This document shows, piece by piece, positions 9,454 to 18,156 of a DNA stretch of 64,000 nt (position 1 is the stretch's first letter; each line of letters opens with the position of its first letter). The stretch comes from Pseudodesulfovibrio cashew (lineage in GTDB: Bacteria > Desulfobacterota > Desulfovibrionia > Desulfovibrionales > Desulfovibrionaceae). The notes beneath the pieces were generated by a model, which saw only the letters and a list, made by a program, of their open reading frames with translations, was not told where the DNA came from and did no database searches. The stretch covers positions 523,501 through 587,500 of the forward strand of contig NZ_CP046400.1 in the NCBI RefSeq assembly GCF_009762795.1. The letters run 5' to 3'. The translations under genes and the position numbers were made by a program.

Positions 9454-12400
9454 CTACATCTTGATCAACGCTTCCATGAAGGTGCGCAGGTCGTGCGTCA
9501 CTTCAAGCGAACTCTTGCCGCCCGTCAGCAGACGCAGCTTGCGGTCGCCCTCGGAGGGGTCCATGCGGCCGCTTCCCACGTCGCCGAGGATCTTGTTGAC
9601 CTTGGTCCAGTAGTATTTGTGCTTGAGCCAGGCGTTGTAGTTCTTCACGTCCGACTTCGGCGGCATCTTGGAATCCAGAAGCGGCATGAGCCGTTTGTTG
9701 CACTCCTTGGACGTGGAGCGTGATATCTCCACGTACTTCTGAACCTTGCCGAACTCCGGGGAGCCGCGCAGGTGGTCCGCCTTGAACTTGTTGACGTCGG
9801 CGGTCTGTCCGGCCCAGGCCTTGTTGGCCTCGAGGATGCCGCCCCGGGCCTCGACATTGTGCACGATGCCGGTGATCTTGTCCGTCTCCCGAAGGGGCTT
9901 GCCCTCCTTGAGCGCCTTGGCCCTGGCCTGGGCGATCTCGGCGTCGCTGCGCTTCATGATGACGTTCTTGTCCACGTAGGCTTCGGCGTGCTTGCTGGTG
10001 GTCACCGTTTCCCAGGACATCTCGGGGCTCCGACCCGTAGTATCCCGGTAGGCCTGGTTCCAGGCGCGCTGGGCGTCCTGCATCCAGACCACCTCGGCCA
10101 CGGGCTTGCCGTTCTTCATGGGGGGGAGAGGCTTGCCGTCGGGGCCGTACTGCACCTTGCGGGCGTTGTCGTAGTCGGTGTTGACGGTCTTGCCGCTGTC
10201 CGCGTTGCGGATGGCCTCCATCTGCTCCTTGGTGTAACCCTGCCCCGCCATGAGCTCCTCGAACCGCTGCTGGGTCTTGGAGTGGACCCGGTCCATGGAG
10301 TCCACGAAGGACTCGGTCATCTTGCGGTTCTTGGGGTTTCGCTCGTGGGTCTTCATCATCATCTTGGCCGGGGCCGACTCGTGGATGGCCGACGCACGGT
10401 CCTCCAGCTCGGTCTCCAGCTTCTTGATCTTCTCGGGCGCGGCGCCCTCCTGCCGGGCGCGCTCCAGCTCCTGGAATTTCTTCTTGTACGATTTGACCTT
10501 GACGCGGGCGTCGGCCACCTCCTGGCGGTACTGCTTCATGTCCGCGTCGTTGATGGCGCGGTTGAACCCGTCGTCAGGCACGCCCTTGGCCTTTGCCTTG
10601 GCCTTGACCATGCCCACGTCCGGGGCGTCGCCCGCCTTGGCGGTCTTGGGCGCGGAGCCGACCTCGCCGGTGCGGGTGCTGCCGCCCGGAACGTCCCCCG
10701 TCTTGCCCGCGTGAATCCGCCCTGCGATTCCGGACATGGCCATGTCCATGAACATGCCCTTGGCGATCTCCCAACTGGCGTAGTGCATGATCTCGAGATA
10801 ACCGCCGCCCTGCTTCACGGCCTGGTCCATGCCGCGGTAGCCGTCCACAAGCACGCCGGTGAGTTTGTTGTACGAACCCGCCAGACGAAGGAAGGACTCC
10901 TTGGGGCCACCCTCGATATAGCCGGTGATGCCCTGATAGACCGTGTTGACGTGGGGGCCGCCGTACAGGGACGCGACCATGAGCGAATAGTCGGCGGCGG
11001 TCTTGGTGTACTCCGCCGTCTTGAGGCCGACATTGGCCCAGTAGGCGTCGGAATTGGCCTGAGCGAGCTCCTTGTTCCAGTGTTCGTTGGCCACCTGATA
11101 GACCATGCCGAGCACCTTGGACGCCTGCTTGGTGTTGCCGTTGCCGAGCACCTCCGGGTTCTCGTAGCCGATCTTGAGGATGCGCCGGACCTCGTCCGCC
11201 TTTTCGGGCGGCAGGTTGTCGGCCATCTTCTGGGCGCGGCGCAGGGAGAGCGTGATCTTGTCGTATCGCTGCTGGTCCTCGGCTATCTTCTGGATGAACT
11301 GGGCCTGGGCGTAGTTGTCCCACTCGGAGCGGGTGTGCACGATGGTCCCGGTCTTCAGCGTGGCGATGCGGTCCTGTTCGGCCTGGATGTCGGCCCGCTG
11401 GCCGAGCACGGTCCGCATCAGATCCGCCTTCCTCGCCGGGTCCTCGGTCTCCTGCATCTCCTTTTCCGTGCACTCCATGATCTTGGTCCAGATGGCGATG
11501 TTCGCCTGGCGCTCTTCGATGGCCTCCCAATCGACCTTCCGGCGCTCCTCCGGAGTCTTGTCATCGACCATGTTCAGCTTGACCTTGCCGTCGGCGGTGT
11601 GGGTCGTAACGGCTACGGCCGCTTCCGGCTGCTTTTTCTTGGACGGCAGCGGAACCCTCTCGACCTCATGCCCGGCCACCAGGTTGTCGAAAAGGTTTGC
11701 GGCCTGGACCACATCGCCCTTCTTGTAGTCTGGGTCCTTCTCGAACTCCACGCACGCCCTGTGAAACGCCGAGCGCAGGCGGAAGTGACGCAACTGATCC
11801 TGCACGGCGGACTTGGTCATGCTATCAACCGCTACTGCGGCGATGGATTCAAAGCCATCCTTGCGATCATCGTTAAGGATGCGCTCCCGCTCCGCCTCGC
11901 TGATCTTCAGGGCCTTCAGGTAAACATCGGGAGACGCCTGGGGATAGACCGGCATGTCCCCGTCGGTGTAACGCTTGGCGGTTATGGTGAATCGTTCGCC
12001 CTCGTCACTGTAGGAAAAATTGAAACTGTCGCCCTTGAAATGCTCGGCCAGTCCCATTTCTTCCATGGGCAAAATGTCTATGGAATCGAATTCCTTTTCT
12101 TCATAGTCTCCTGCATCGAGCATGAAGCCGTAATACTTCTTGGGCTCGCCCGTAGCGTAGACATAAAAATATATGGGCTCGTACTTGGCTCCCTCCAAGA
12201 AGGGCACGCCCTTGGGGTAGTGCATGTACCCGATCCACTCCCCTTCGGGGTCGCTCCGCTTGGCGCGGAGGCGACGCAGGTAGTTGAGCTGGTTCATGTA
12301 CTCCTGCTGGTTCTTGAGCATCAGGGCGGCGCCGTCCGGCACGTCGCCCAGGTCCACCAGCTTCTTGATCACCGCGTCCATGCGCTTCTGCTGCGCCACC

Positions 12401-13719
12401 AGCAGGTTGCGGTACTGCTCGCCCAGCGAGGTGTACTGCGCCACCTGGAACGGGTCGTCGATCTCGGCCGCCCAGTAGGCGTGGACCATCGCCTGCTCGA
12501 GCAGCGCGGCGGTGGTGTTGACGGTGGTCCGAAGCGACAGGAGCTCGGCCAGCAGCGGGTTGAACTTGTTGAGGTAATCCACCACATCCTGATGGGGGTA
12601 CTGGCGCAGAACGCCCCAGGTTTCCTGGAACTTGGCCTCGTCCTTGGCGTTCATGTCGCCATAAATGAGGCGCATGCCCTCCATGGCCGCCGTGACCGCC
12701 CCGTCCCACTGGGCGGCGGTGATCTCGTTGAGGTCGATAAACGGCGCGGCCTTGACCGGCGGCACCTTGGCCATGACCTCCTGCAGGCTCGGCATGGGCA
12801 CCGGAGTCTCAGAAGCAGGAGACTGGACAGGTTCGGACACGGCCCCGGCATCAGCCTGACTCGCAGCCCCGTTTTCGGCCAGGTCCGCTCCGTCTTCCGC
12901 CTCCTCTTCTGAAGGCATGGCAGCGCTGCCGCCAACCATCTCCGCCGTCTTCCGCTTACCCTTTTCCCAGAGGTCCTGTGCGCCCTGCTTTGCGGACTGC
13001 ACTTCCTCCGAGTTCATGACCTCGGTGGTCTTCCGTTTGGTCGTATCCCAGAGTTCACCGGCCCCGGAGCGGGCGGACTGCACCTCGTCGGAACTCATGA
13101 CGGCATCGACGGTTTTCTCCGCGTCATTGAACAGGCCGGACACGAACCCGCCGAGTCCGCCGTCGCCCTCGGGCTCCTTTTTGGCGGTGGCCACGGGGTC
13201 GCTCTTCATGCGCACCCCGGACAGAGCCTCGACGATGAAGCCGGGCGGGGTCTCCTTGCCGTAGGAGGCATCCACGCCGCCCATGACGAGCCGCACCCGG
13301 CCGTCACGATAGGGCAGGAAGTTGTAGACCAGCAGTCCCCGGTTTTCGCCTACGGCATAGGGGCAGTTGGGCACGCCGAGCACCGTGTTCGGGCCAGAGG
13401 AAAAAAATTTCGGATTCTTGAAACCGGCGGACTTCCAACGCTGCTCGTACCGGGCGAGCCACTCGTAGTACTCGTCCTCGGACATTTCGGGCATGCGCTC
13501 CTTGTCCACCTGCATGAAGGCGGAGAGCCCGTCCTGGCTGGTCGTGAACAACCGGCTGTCCGGCGAGTCGGCGTCCACCGGCTGCGCGGTCCACTTGTCG
13601 GAGAGATCGATGACGAAGTCCCCCCAGTCCAGGTCATCGGCCAGCGCATTGCCGGGAACGGCGGCGCAAAGGAAAAAGAAGAAAAAGATGATTGAACGAA
13701 TACTGCCGATTCCCCGCAT
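9454..13719 (-). CDS. Giant secreted protein with helical repeats
   Basis: A 1421-aa protein of unknown function. The N terminus has a basic segment and a run of phenylalanines ending in ALADD, which fits a signal peptide. A compact globular part follows to about residue 175, then repeats such as EVMNSEEVQSAKQGAQDLWE (about 200-270) like those in the adjacent 1314-aa protein, so the two are probably distant paralogues. The middle is mostly helical with a hydrophobic patch near 920-1010. The last 400 residues are charged and rich in Lys and Asp and resemble a detachable C-terminal domain. The fifteen bases between this gene and the upstream membrane protein gene suggest one operon. Confidence 0.8.
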   Translation of the reverse strand: MRGIGSIRSIIFFFFFLCAAVPGNALADDLDWGDFVIDLSDKWTAQPVDADSPDSRLFTTSQDGLSAFMQVDKERMPEMSEDEYYEWLARYEQRWKSAGFKNPKFFSSGPNTVLGVPNCPYAVGENRGLLVYNFLPYRDGRVRLVMGGVDASYGKETPPGFIVEALSGVRMKSDPVATAKKEPEGDGGLGGFVSGLFNDAEKTVDAVMSSDEVQSARSGAGELWDTTKRKTTEVMNSEEVQSAKQGAQDLWEKGKRKTAEMVGGSAAMPSEEEAEDGADLAENGAASQADAGAVSEPVQSPASETPVPMPSLQEVMAKVPPVKAAPFIDLNEITAAQWDGAVTAAMEGMRLIYGDMNAKDEAKFQETWGVLRQYPHQDVVDYLNKFNPLLAELLSLRTTVNTTAALLEQAMVHAYWAAEIDDPFQVAQYTSLGEQYRNLLVAQQKRMDAVIKKLVDLGDVPDGAALMLKNQQEYMNQLNYLRRLRAKRSDPEGEWIGYMHYPKGVPFLEGAKYEPIYFYVYATGEPKKYYGFMLDAGDYEEKEFDSIDILPMEEMGLAEHFKGDSFNFSYSDEGERFTITAKRYTDGDMPVYPQASPDVYLKALKISEAERERILNDDRKDGFESIAAVAVDSMTKSAVQDQLRHFRLRSAFHRACVEFEKDPDYKKGDVVQAANLFDNLVAGHEVERVPLPSKKKQPEAAVAVTTHTADGKVKLNMVDDKTPEERRKVDWEAIEERQANIAIWTKIMECTEKEMQETEDPARKADLMRTVLGQRADIQAEQDRIATLKTGTIVHTRSEWDNYAQAQFIQKIAEDQQRYDKITLSLRRAQKMADNLPPEKADEVRRILKIGYENPEVLGNGNTKQASKVLGMVYQVANEHWNKELAQANSDAYWANVGLKTAEYTKTAADYSLMVASLYGGPHVNTVYQGITGYIEGGPKESFLRLAGSYNKLTGVLVDGYRGMDQAVKQGGGYLEIMHYASWEIAKGMFMDMAMSGIAGRIHAGKTGDVPGGSTRTGEVGSAPKTAKAGDAPDVGMVKAKAKAKGVPDDGFNRAINDADMKQYRQEVADARVKVKSYKKKFQELERARQEGAAPEKIKKLETELEDRASAIHESAPAKMMMKTHERNPKNRKMTESFVDSMDRVHSKTQQRFEELMAGQGYTKEQMEAIRNADSGKTVNTDYDNARKVQYGPDGKPLPPMKNGKPVAEVVWMQDAQRAWNQAYRDTTGRSPEMSWETVTTSKHAEAYVDKNVIMKRSDAEIAQARAKALKEGKPLRETDKITGIVHNVEARGGILEANKAWAGQTADVNKFKADHLRGSPEFGKVQKYVEISRSTSKECNKRLMPLLDSKMPPKSDVKNYNAWLKHKYYWTKVNKILGDVGSGRMDPSEGDRKLRLLTGGKSSLEVTHDLRTFMEALIKM

Positions 13720-13733
13720 GGCAACCCCGAAAA

Positions 13734-14819
13734 TTATTGTTTCTGTTTCCGTTTCCGTTTCACTCCGTTGGCCTTGAGAGCGGCTTCAATGTCCCCGAAC
13801 CGCGCCAACGAATTCTCCATTATCTTCATGACCTCGCCGTTCTCCCGGTACAGCTTGATCCCGACCTCGTTATTGTGCCGCATGGTCATGCCGAGCCCGG
13901 CGGAGCTCAGCGATCCCCCGAAGAACAAAAGCAGCGTACCAAGCCGCGACGATGTCTTGGATTCGTACGACTGGAAATAGTCGATGGAGCCCCAGGGGAA
14001 GACCCTGCTCCCGGTCCAGGAGAACTCATGGAGCCCGTCTTCGCCGATGCGGTACGCCAACTGGCTGTACCTGAGCCCCACGATCAGCAGGGCGATGCCG
14101 CAGGCCGCCATCAACCACATGGCCCCGGTCAGCCATATCCAGCCCTTGTCGATCGAAAAAACCGAGGTGCCGGGAGAGTTGGACCAGACCACGAGCAAGG
14201 GCAGCAACCCCATCACGGGCGTGAGCATAAGCCCCATCAGGTCGGGCGCGATGACGGAATTGCCCTGGGGATAGCGGATGTCCTCCGGCCCCCACTTTCT
14301 TTTGGGGATCAGAAAATACACCAGCAATCCGGCCATGGCCAGAGCTAGGCCATACCAGCGGTAGGGGCGCCAGTAGGGGTACGGGAGATCGGTGAACTCT
14401 TGAGGATAATCGTTTTGCAGGAAAAGCCAATGACGGCCTTCATCTATGCAGATATACCCGGATAGCGGGTAGCCATCCAGGGAATTGAAAGGCGCTTCGT
14501 CCCCGGCAAAGGCGAATTGGTTTCGAAAGTAGCCGAACCGCCGTGCGGCCAGATCAGGGTCCCCGTCGGGGTTCTCAAGACGTTTCGCCAATTTTTCCCA
14601 GGCCTGCCCGGAAACTTCCTGCCGCCTGCCCTCGGTGCTGGAGAACTTGAACACCTCCAATCCGAACGCCTTGTCTCCTTCCCATTTCTGATAATCTGCA
14701 TAGCTCCGCTGGAAATCGGCAACACGGACAACGAGGACCTTGTCCCCGGGCCAGAGGAATAATGCGCCGCCGCACAACAATAGGCACAAGGCAAGAAAAC
14801 GCCGCAGAAACTCAGTCAT
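13734..14819 (-). CDS. Polytopic membrane protein of unknown function
   Basis: A 361-aa protein, first gene of the minus-strand secreted-protein cluster. One N-terminal helix (about 8-25) is followed by an extracytoplasmic domain (about 30-155). Three to four transmembrane helices between about 160 and 245 and a C-terminal soluble part containing another hydrophobic stretch (GTLLLFFGGSLSSAGLG) come next. The end is strongly basic (KRKRKQKQ). The overall plan resembles DUF3592-like membrane proteins, but I cannot confirm that. Its promoter should lie in the AT-rich divergent region 14820-15031. A role in anchoring or exporting the downstream giant proteins is only an inference from position. 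Confidence 0.72.
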   Translation of the reverse strand: MTEFLRRFLALCLLLCGGALFLWPGDKVLVVRVADFQRSYADYQKWEGDKAFGLEVFKFSSTEGRRQEVSGQAWEKLAKRLENPDGDPDLAARRFGYFRNQFAFAGDEAPFNSLDGYPLSGYICIDEGRHWLFLQNDYPQEFTDLPYPYWRPYRWYGLALAMAGLLVYFLIPKRKWGPEDIRYPQGNSVIAPDLMGLMLTPVMGLLPLLVVWSNSPGTSVFSIDKGWIWLTGAMWLMAACGIALLIVGLRYSQLAYRIGEDGLHEFSWTGSRVFPWGSIDYFQSYESKTSSRLGTLLLFFGGSLSSAGLGMTMRHNNEVGIKLYRENGEVMKIMENSLARFGDIEAALKANGVKRKRKQKQ

Positions 14820-15106
14820 GATATCGCACGAATCAGGATTGGATAAAGGGCCGCTGGCAACTCAACTCAAGGACGCACACCATTCTTCGCAAGAATAAAA
14901 ATACCATTAACAAAAACCAACAGTTGGTCAACAAATATTAATCCAGTGTTAACAGGGGGCTTGTATCGTTGTCTTCACCTGTGGCATAGGCATGGCTAAT
15001 ATCGGTGTGAGAGAAACCCAAACGGGACAACTTGCATGAACAGACTCATTCCTACAGTTATGTCACATCAGATGGCAGTACCGTCCCGTCGGGGAAAGGG
15101 CGCGGC

Positions 15107-16159
15107 ATGAGATTGCGGCAGTCCTTCATCGCGCTGGTACTCGCGGGCTACATGGCCACGATCTTCCTCATCTATTTTTTCGAATCGTCGGCGGGCAACG
15201 CCAACATCAAGACGCTGTTCGACGCCTTCTGGTACTCCCTGGTCACACTGACCACAGTCGGATACGGCGACTACTACCCCACGACCGTCATGGGCAAGGT
15301 CGTCTCCTCGACCATGGTCTTCGCCAGTCTCGGGGTACTCGGTTATTTTGTCGGCAAACTCACCGAACACTTTCAGGCTTTAGCGGAGAGGCACAAGATG
15401 GGATTGGACGGAACGGATTTCACCAAGCATGTCATCATCGTCGGCTGGAACGACTTCTCCGAAGGGGTCGTGACGCAGTTGGTCAATGCCGGAAAGAAAG
15501 CATGCGTCATCGTTGACGAAAAGAGCCACATCGACATAATCAGGGATCATTTCAAGCGTGACAGCGTGTTCGCCACTTTTTCCGACTTCAACTGCCGGGA
15601 CTGCCTGAGCAGGGCCAATGCGGCCCAGGCCGCCTCGCTGATGCCCTGCCTGGGGGACGACACCCGAAACCTGGTGTTCATCCTCAACGCCAAAAAGGTC
15701 TACCCCGACCTCTCCTTCGTTGTCACGCTGGACAACGCCGAGCTCAAGGAAACCTTCGAAAGCGCAGGGGTTCACTTCACCATCTCCCGCAACGAGGTGG
15801 CGTCCAAGATCGTGGCCAGCTACATTTTCGAGCCCAGCGTGGCCCGTTTCAACGAGGACCTGCTCGCCTCGGCAACCGGTGACAACGATTACGACATCCA
15901 GCAATACTACATCACCGAATCCTGCCGATATGCACACCATACGTACGGGGAGACCTTCAACGACCTGCGGGAGAAGCACAACGTCCTGTGCATCGCCCTC
16001 AGCCACCCCATCGACGACGGCCGCGAACTCGTAAAGCTGCCCCCGTCCACCGAGGTCGTACAGCCGGGCGACTATCTGGTCATGATGACGTCGGGAAAGG
16101 CCGTGGGGCGGCTCAAGGACATCTTCGGCGTCAACGAAGGGCTGTACTTCGACGAATAG
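15107..16159 (+). CDS. Two-TM potassium channel with RCK/TrkA-N domain
   Basis: A 350-aa K+ channel subunit of the MthK/Kch type. The first helix is at about 8-27, a pore loop with the selectivity filter TTVGYGD lies at 49-55 and a second helix runs to about 88. The cytoplasmic RCK (TrkA-N) Rossmann domain begins at KHVIIVGWNDFSEG and a TrkA-C-like part ends the protein. The ATG at 15107 has GGGAAAGG upstream and starts just before helix 1; a TTG at 15032 would add 25 polar residues and has no good ribosome site. The Rossmann glycine motif is unusual (GWNDFSEG instead of GxGxxG), so the ligand may not be NAD. Confidence 0.88.
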   Translation: MRLRQSFIALVLAGYMATIFLIYFFESSAGNANIKTLFDAFWYSLVTLTTVGYGDYYPTTVMGKVVSSTMVFASLGVLGYFVGKLTEHFQALAERHKMGLDGTDFTKHVIIVGWNDFSEGVVTQLVNAGKKACVIVDEKSHIDIIRDHFKRDSVFATFSDFNCRDCLSRANAAQAASLMPCLGDDTRNLVFILNAKKVYPDLSFVVTLDNAELKETFESAGVHFTISRNEVASKIVASYIFEPSVARFNEDLLASATGDNDYDIQQYYITESCRYAHHTYGETFNDLREKHNVLCIALSHPIDDGRELVKLPPSTEVVQPGDYLVMMTSGKAVGRLKDIFGVNEGLYFDE

Positions 16160-16214
16160 CTGCACCAGGACATGCCCTCCGCCATGAAGCATCTTTGGGA
16201 TCGATCCAACAGAA

Positions 16215-16315
16215 CGCCACGGATTCAGTTGAAGAGACAGCGGGGCAGTGCGGGGCTGGACAACCTTGGCAGGAAGGGAGCAGACTAGCATAGGCCGGAA
16301 TCGTAACTGGGGCAG
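16215..16315 (+). ncRNA. Possible SRP (4.5S)-like RNA, doubtful
   Basis: The gap between the channel and hydrolase genes contains GGCAGGAAGGGAGCAG preceded by ACAACC, which resembles domain IV of bacterial SRP RNA (CAGG-stem-GGAA-stem-AGCAG). Flanking CAGTT and AACTG could close a terminal helix. However, the 5' strand of the helix that normally closes the GGAA tetraloop is missing, so this may be chance or a decayed copy. Boundaries are approximate. Confidence 0.25.
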
Positions 16316-16368
16316 GTCAATTGACTTGCCGACATATCCCGCCAACCCTCTACAGCGATGGATGCCTT

Positions 16369-17736
16369 ATGAGATACAAGCAGGCAGTCGTAGTGATACA
16401 CGGGATCGGGGAGCAGCGCCCACTTGAAACACTGAGAGGTTTCGTGGATGCAATCCTACCTGAGCCAGAGGACAGCTCGGACAGGAAATACCGCAGCAAG
16501 CCGGATCAAATGGCCGAATCCTTTGAACTTCGATGCTTGCAAGCCCCAGGGAGCAGAACTCGCCCCATCACGGATTTCTACGAATACTATTGGGCCCATC
16601 ACATGCGGAACTCCAAGCTGTCTGGTGTTGTAACCTGGCTTTGCAGCTTGTTGATTCGCCCCATTGGGAAAGTGCCCAAGGGGCTGCGCCCGATTTACTT
16701 CGTTACGTACGCCGGCTTACTGCTGGCTTTCGCCATACTTCTTTGGGGCCTGATCGACCAGACAGGCCAATCGCTTCCGAACCGTCTCATAAGCCTGTAT
16801 AAAACCGAACAACTATACGTTTCCGCGGGCATTCTCATTGTACAGGTTCTTATCAGCAGGTTCATGCTGGGATATGTTGCGGACGCCGCTCGTTACCTGA
16901 CACCAAGCCCTGACAACATAGAGGAGCGCAACAAGATCAGAGCCGAAGGCATCAAGCTGCTTCGCTCCCTCCATGACTCAGGAAGATACTGCAGGATAAT
17001 CGTTGTCGGGCATAGCCTCGGGTCCGTCATCGGCTATGACATTCTACGCCATCTGTGGGTTGAGAAGAGGAAACCTTCTCCACCAAAGGCGATAAAGCAG
17101 CCCGTAGCCAAGCACTTTGATGATACAGTTCATCCGATTCAAACGGCGACCACACCCATTACACGCGATGAGATAGAAACGTTTCAGCAGGAACAACATA
17201 AATTATGGCGGGAGCACCGCGATGCAGGCATACCGTGGCTTGTTACCGACTTCATAACGCTTGGCTCACCATTAGCGCATTCGGCATTGCTCCTGGCCAA
17301 GACGCCAGCTGAATTTCTTGAGCGCAAGCAAGAGCTTGAATATCCTTCATGTCCACCAATGCCGACAGAACAGACCCACTATCTGGAACACTACACGGAT
17401 CCTCATCTGAGCCTGCGAATCCCGCATCACGGTGCGTTGTTCGCATCGACTCGCTGGACCAATCTTTTCTTCCCCTATCACAGCCTTATACTCGGCGATG
17501 TCATCGGCGGAGCCTTGGCCGACAGCCTTGGGCAGGGCATCAAAGACATCCCTGTCCAACCATCAAGAGCCGGATTCTTGAGAAAAACCTTATACTCCCA
17601 TGTTTGCTACTGGGAACCGGCAGATTCGGAGCCCACAGAACACACGGACATGACATCTGATTCCCTGGAGGCCCTTCGGTCTACATTACGACTGGAAAGC
17701 CTACGATCCAAGGCCCCTTGGCCGGACCCGGATTGA
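16369..17736 (+). CDS. Membrane-associated alpha/beta hydrolase
   Basis: A 455-aa protein with an oxyanion-hole motif VVVIHGIGEQRP at the N terminus and a nucleophile elbow GHSLGS with the serine at residue 216. This is the arrangement of lipase/esterase-like alpha/beta hydrolases. Two hydrophobic helices (about 107-128 and 145-165) lie between these motifs and would tether it to the inner membrane. A late conserved-looking part, DFITLGSPLAHS, fits the acid-bearing region. An ATG at 16369 is chosen because the conserved motif follows at once; the upstream in-frame TTG adds only unstructured residues. Substrate unknown. It is the last gene left of the putative integrative element. Confidence 0.7.
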   Translation: MRYKQAVVVIHGIGEQRPLETLRGFVDAILPEPEDSSDRKYRSKPDQMAESFELRCLQAPGSRTRPITDFYEYYWAHHMRNSKLSGVVTWLCSLLIRPIGKVPKGLRPIYFVTYAGLLLAFAILLWGLIDQTGQSLPNRLISLYKTEQLYVSAGILIVQVLISRFMLGYVADAARYLTPSPDNIEERNKIRAEGIKLLRSLHDSGRYCRIIVVGHSLGSVIGYDILRHLWVEKRKPSPPKAIKQPVAKHFDDTVHPIQTATTPITRDEIETFQQEQHKLWREHRDAGIPWLVTDFITLGSPLAHSALLLAKTPAEFLERKQELEYPSCPPMPTEQTHYLEHYTDPHLSLRIPHHGALFASTRWTNLFFPYHSLILGDVIGGALADSLGQGIKDIPVQPSRAGFLRKTLYSHVCYWEPADSEPTEHTDMTSDSLEALRSTLRLESLRSKAPWPDPD

Positions 17737-17899
17737 TTGCCCTGGCATTCTTCGTCTCCCCAAAAGCAGGGCTTGGGTGACATTCAACCATGTCACTCAA
17801 GCCATCCAGACATACGATGTCTCAATCGACGATCTCTCGCTAACGCAATGTCTTGCAACAACGTCGCCACATTGCCATGGCGCTTTGTATATCATCCAT

Positions 17900-17948
17900 A
17901 AAAAAAACAGGACGTCAGATCATCTAAAGATGCAATCTAACGTCCTGA
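17900..17948 (-). terminator. Hairpin terminator, probably the native one of tRNA-Leu
   Basis: Read on the minus strand: a long stem with AGGACGT and ACGTCCT arms, extended by an inner AGAT/ATCT pairing, followed by seven T. No minus-strand gene lies to its right at the proper distance. It lies just left of the att-like repeat, where the 3' flank of tRNA-Leu would be in an uninterrupted chromosome, and may be that gene's original terminator. Confidence 0.6.
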
Positions 17949-17956
17949 TTTCACTC

Positions 17957-17973
17957 TGGTACAGGGGAGGGAC
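17957..17973 (+). other. Left attachment-site candidate (tRNA-Leu 3' end copy)
   Basis: TGGTACAGGGGAGGGAC matches TGGTACCAGGGGAGGGAC at 36771-36788, the 3' end of tRNA-Leu read on the plus strand, with a single missing C. Both copies are in the same orientation, as required for att sites flanking an integrated element. Arm-type motifs follow within 90 bases. Confidence 0.6.
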
Positions 17974-18033
17974 GTGAATCAAATCTTTAACCAGCTAGTA
18001 TGTTAGTAAATACACACACAACTCTTCAAGAAC

Positions 18034-18054
18034 TACTCACAAAGTTACTCACAC
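18034..18054 (+). other. Integrase arm-type motifs, left end
   Basis: Two close copies, CTACTCACAA and GTTACTCACAC, lie 60-100 bases inside the left att candidate. The same motif occurs three times beside the integrase gene at 36608-36658. Tyrosine integrases bind such arm sites; binding here is inferred. Confidence 0.5.
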
Positions 18055-18090
18055 ATAGCATTCCCATCTTCCAAGTAAAAAGAGCAACTT

Positions 18091-18122
18091 GCTAAATTAT
18101 ATGCCCTTGAGAAGGGGGCGAC
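18091..18122 (-). repeat. Strongly decayed CRISPR repeat beyond the array end
   Basis: These 32 bases match the array repeat at 20 positions, including the last ten (AGGGGGCGAC). They are followed by a spacer-sized segment of 34 bases (18123-18156) before the mildly degenerate terminal repeat at 18157. This is what an old, trailer-end repeat losing its identity would look like. Confidence 0.55.
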
Positions 18123-18156
18123 CTAGGTCCGACCTCTCTTGGCAGATGTGTCTGCC

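Larger units (their letters stand above)
17737..18090. other. Gene-free stretch at left end of the element
   Basis: No convincing gene. It holds a minus-strand hairpin terminator, the att-like copy of the tRNA-Leu 3' end, and two integrase arm-type motifs, each listed separately. From about 17980 the sequence is AT-rich, unlike the GC-rich hydrolase gene to its left. Confidence 0.6.

Noticed and set aside
3545..13777. Very long open frames opposite the secreted-protein genes, including one of about 1046 codons
   Set aside because: Shadow frames of GC-rich genes; they lack ribosome sites and their composition follows the complementary codons of the real genes.
15380..16345. 321-codon minus-strand frame opposite the potassium channel
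   Set aside because: The plus strand encodes an unmistakable channel with TVGYGD; the opposite frame is a shadow.
17777..17977. 66-codon plus-strand frame left of the array
   Set aside because: Runs through the terminator hairpin and the att-like repeat; no ribosome site.
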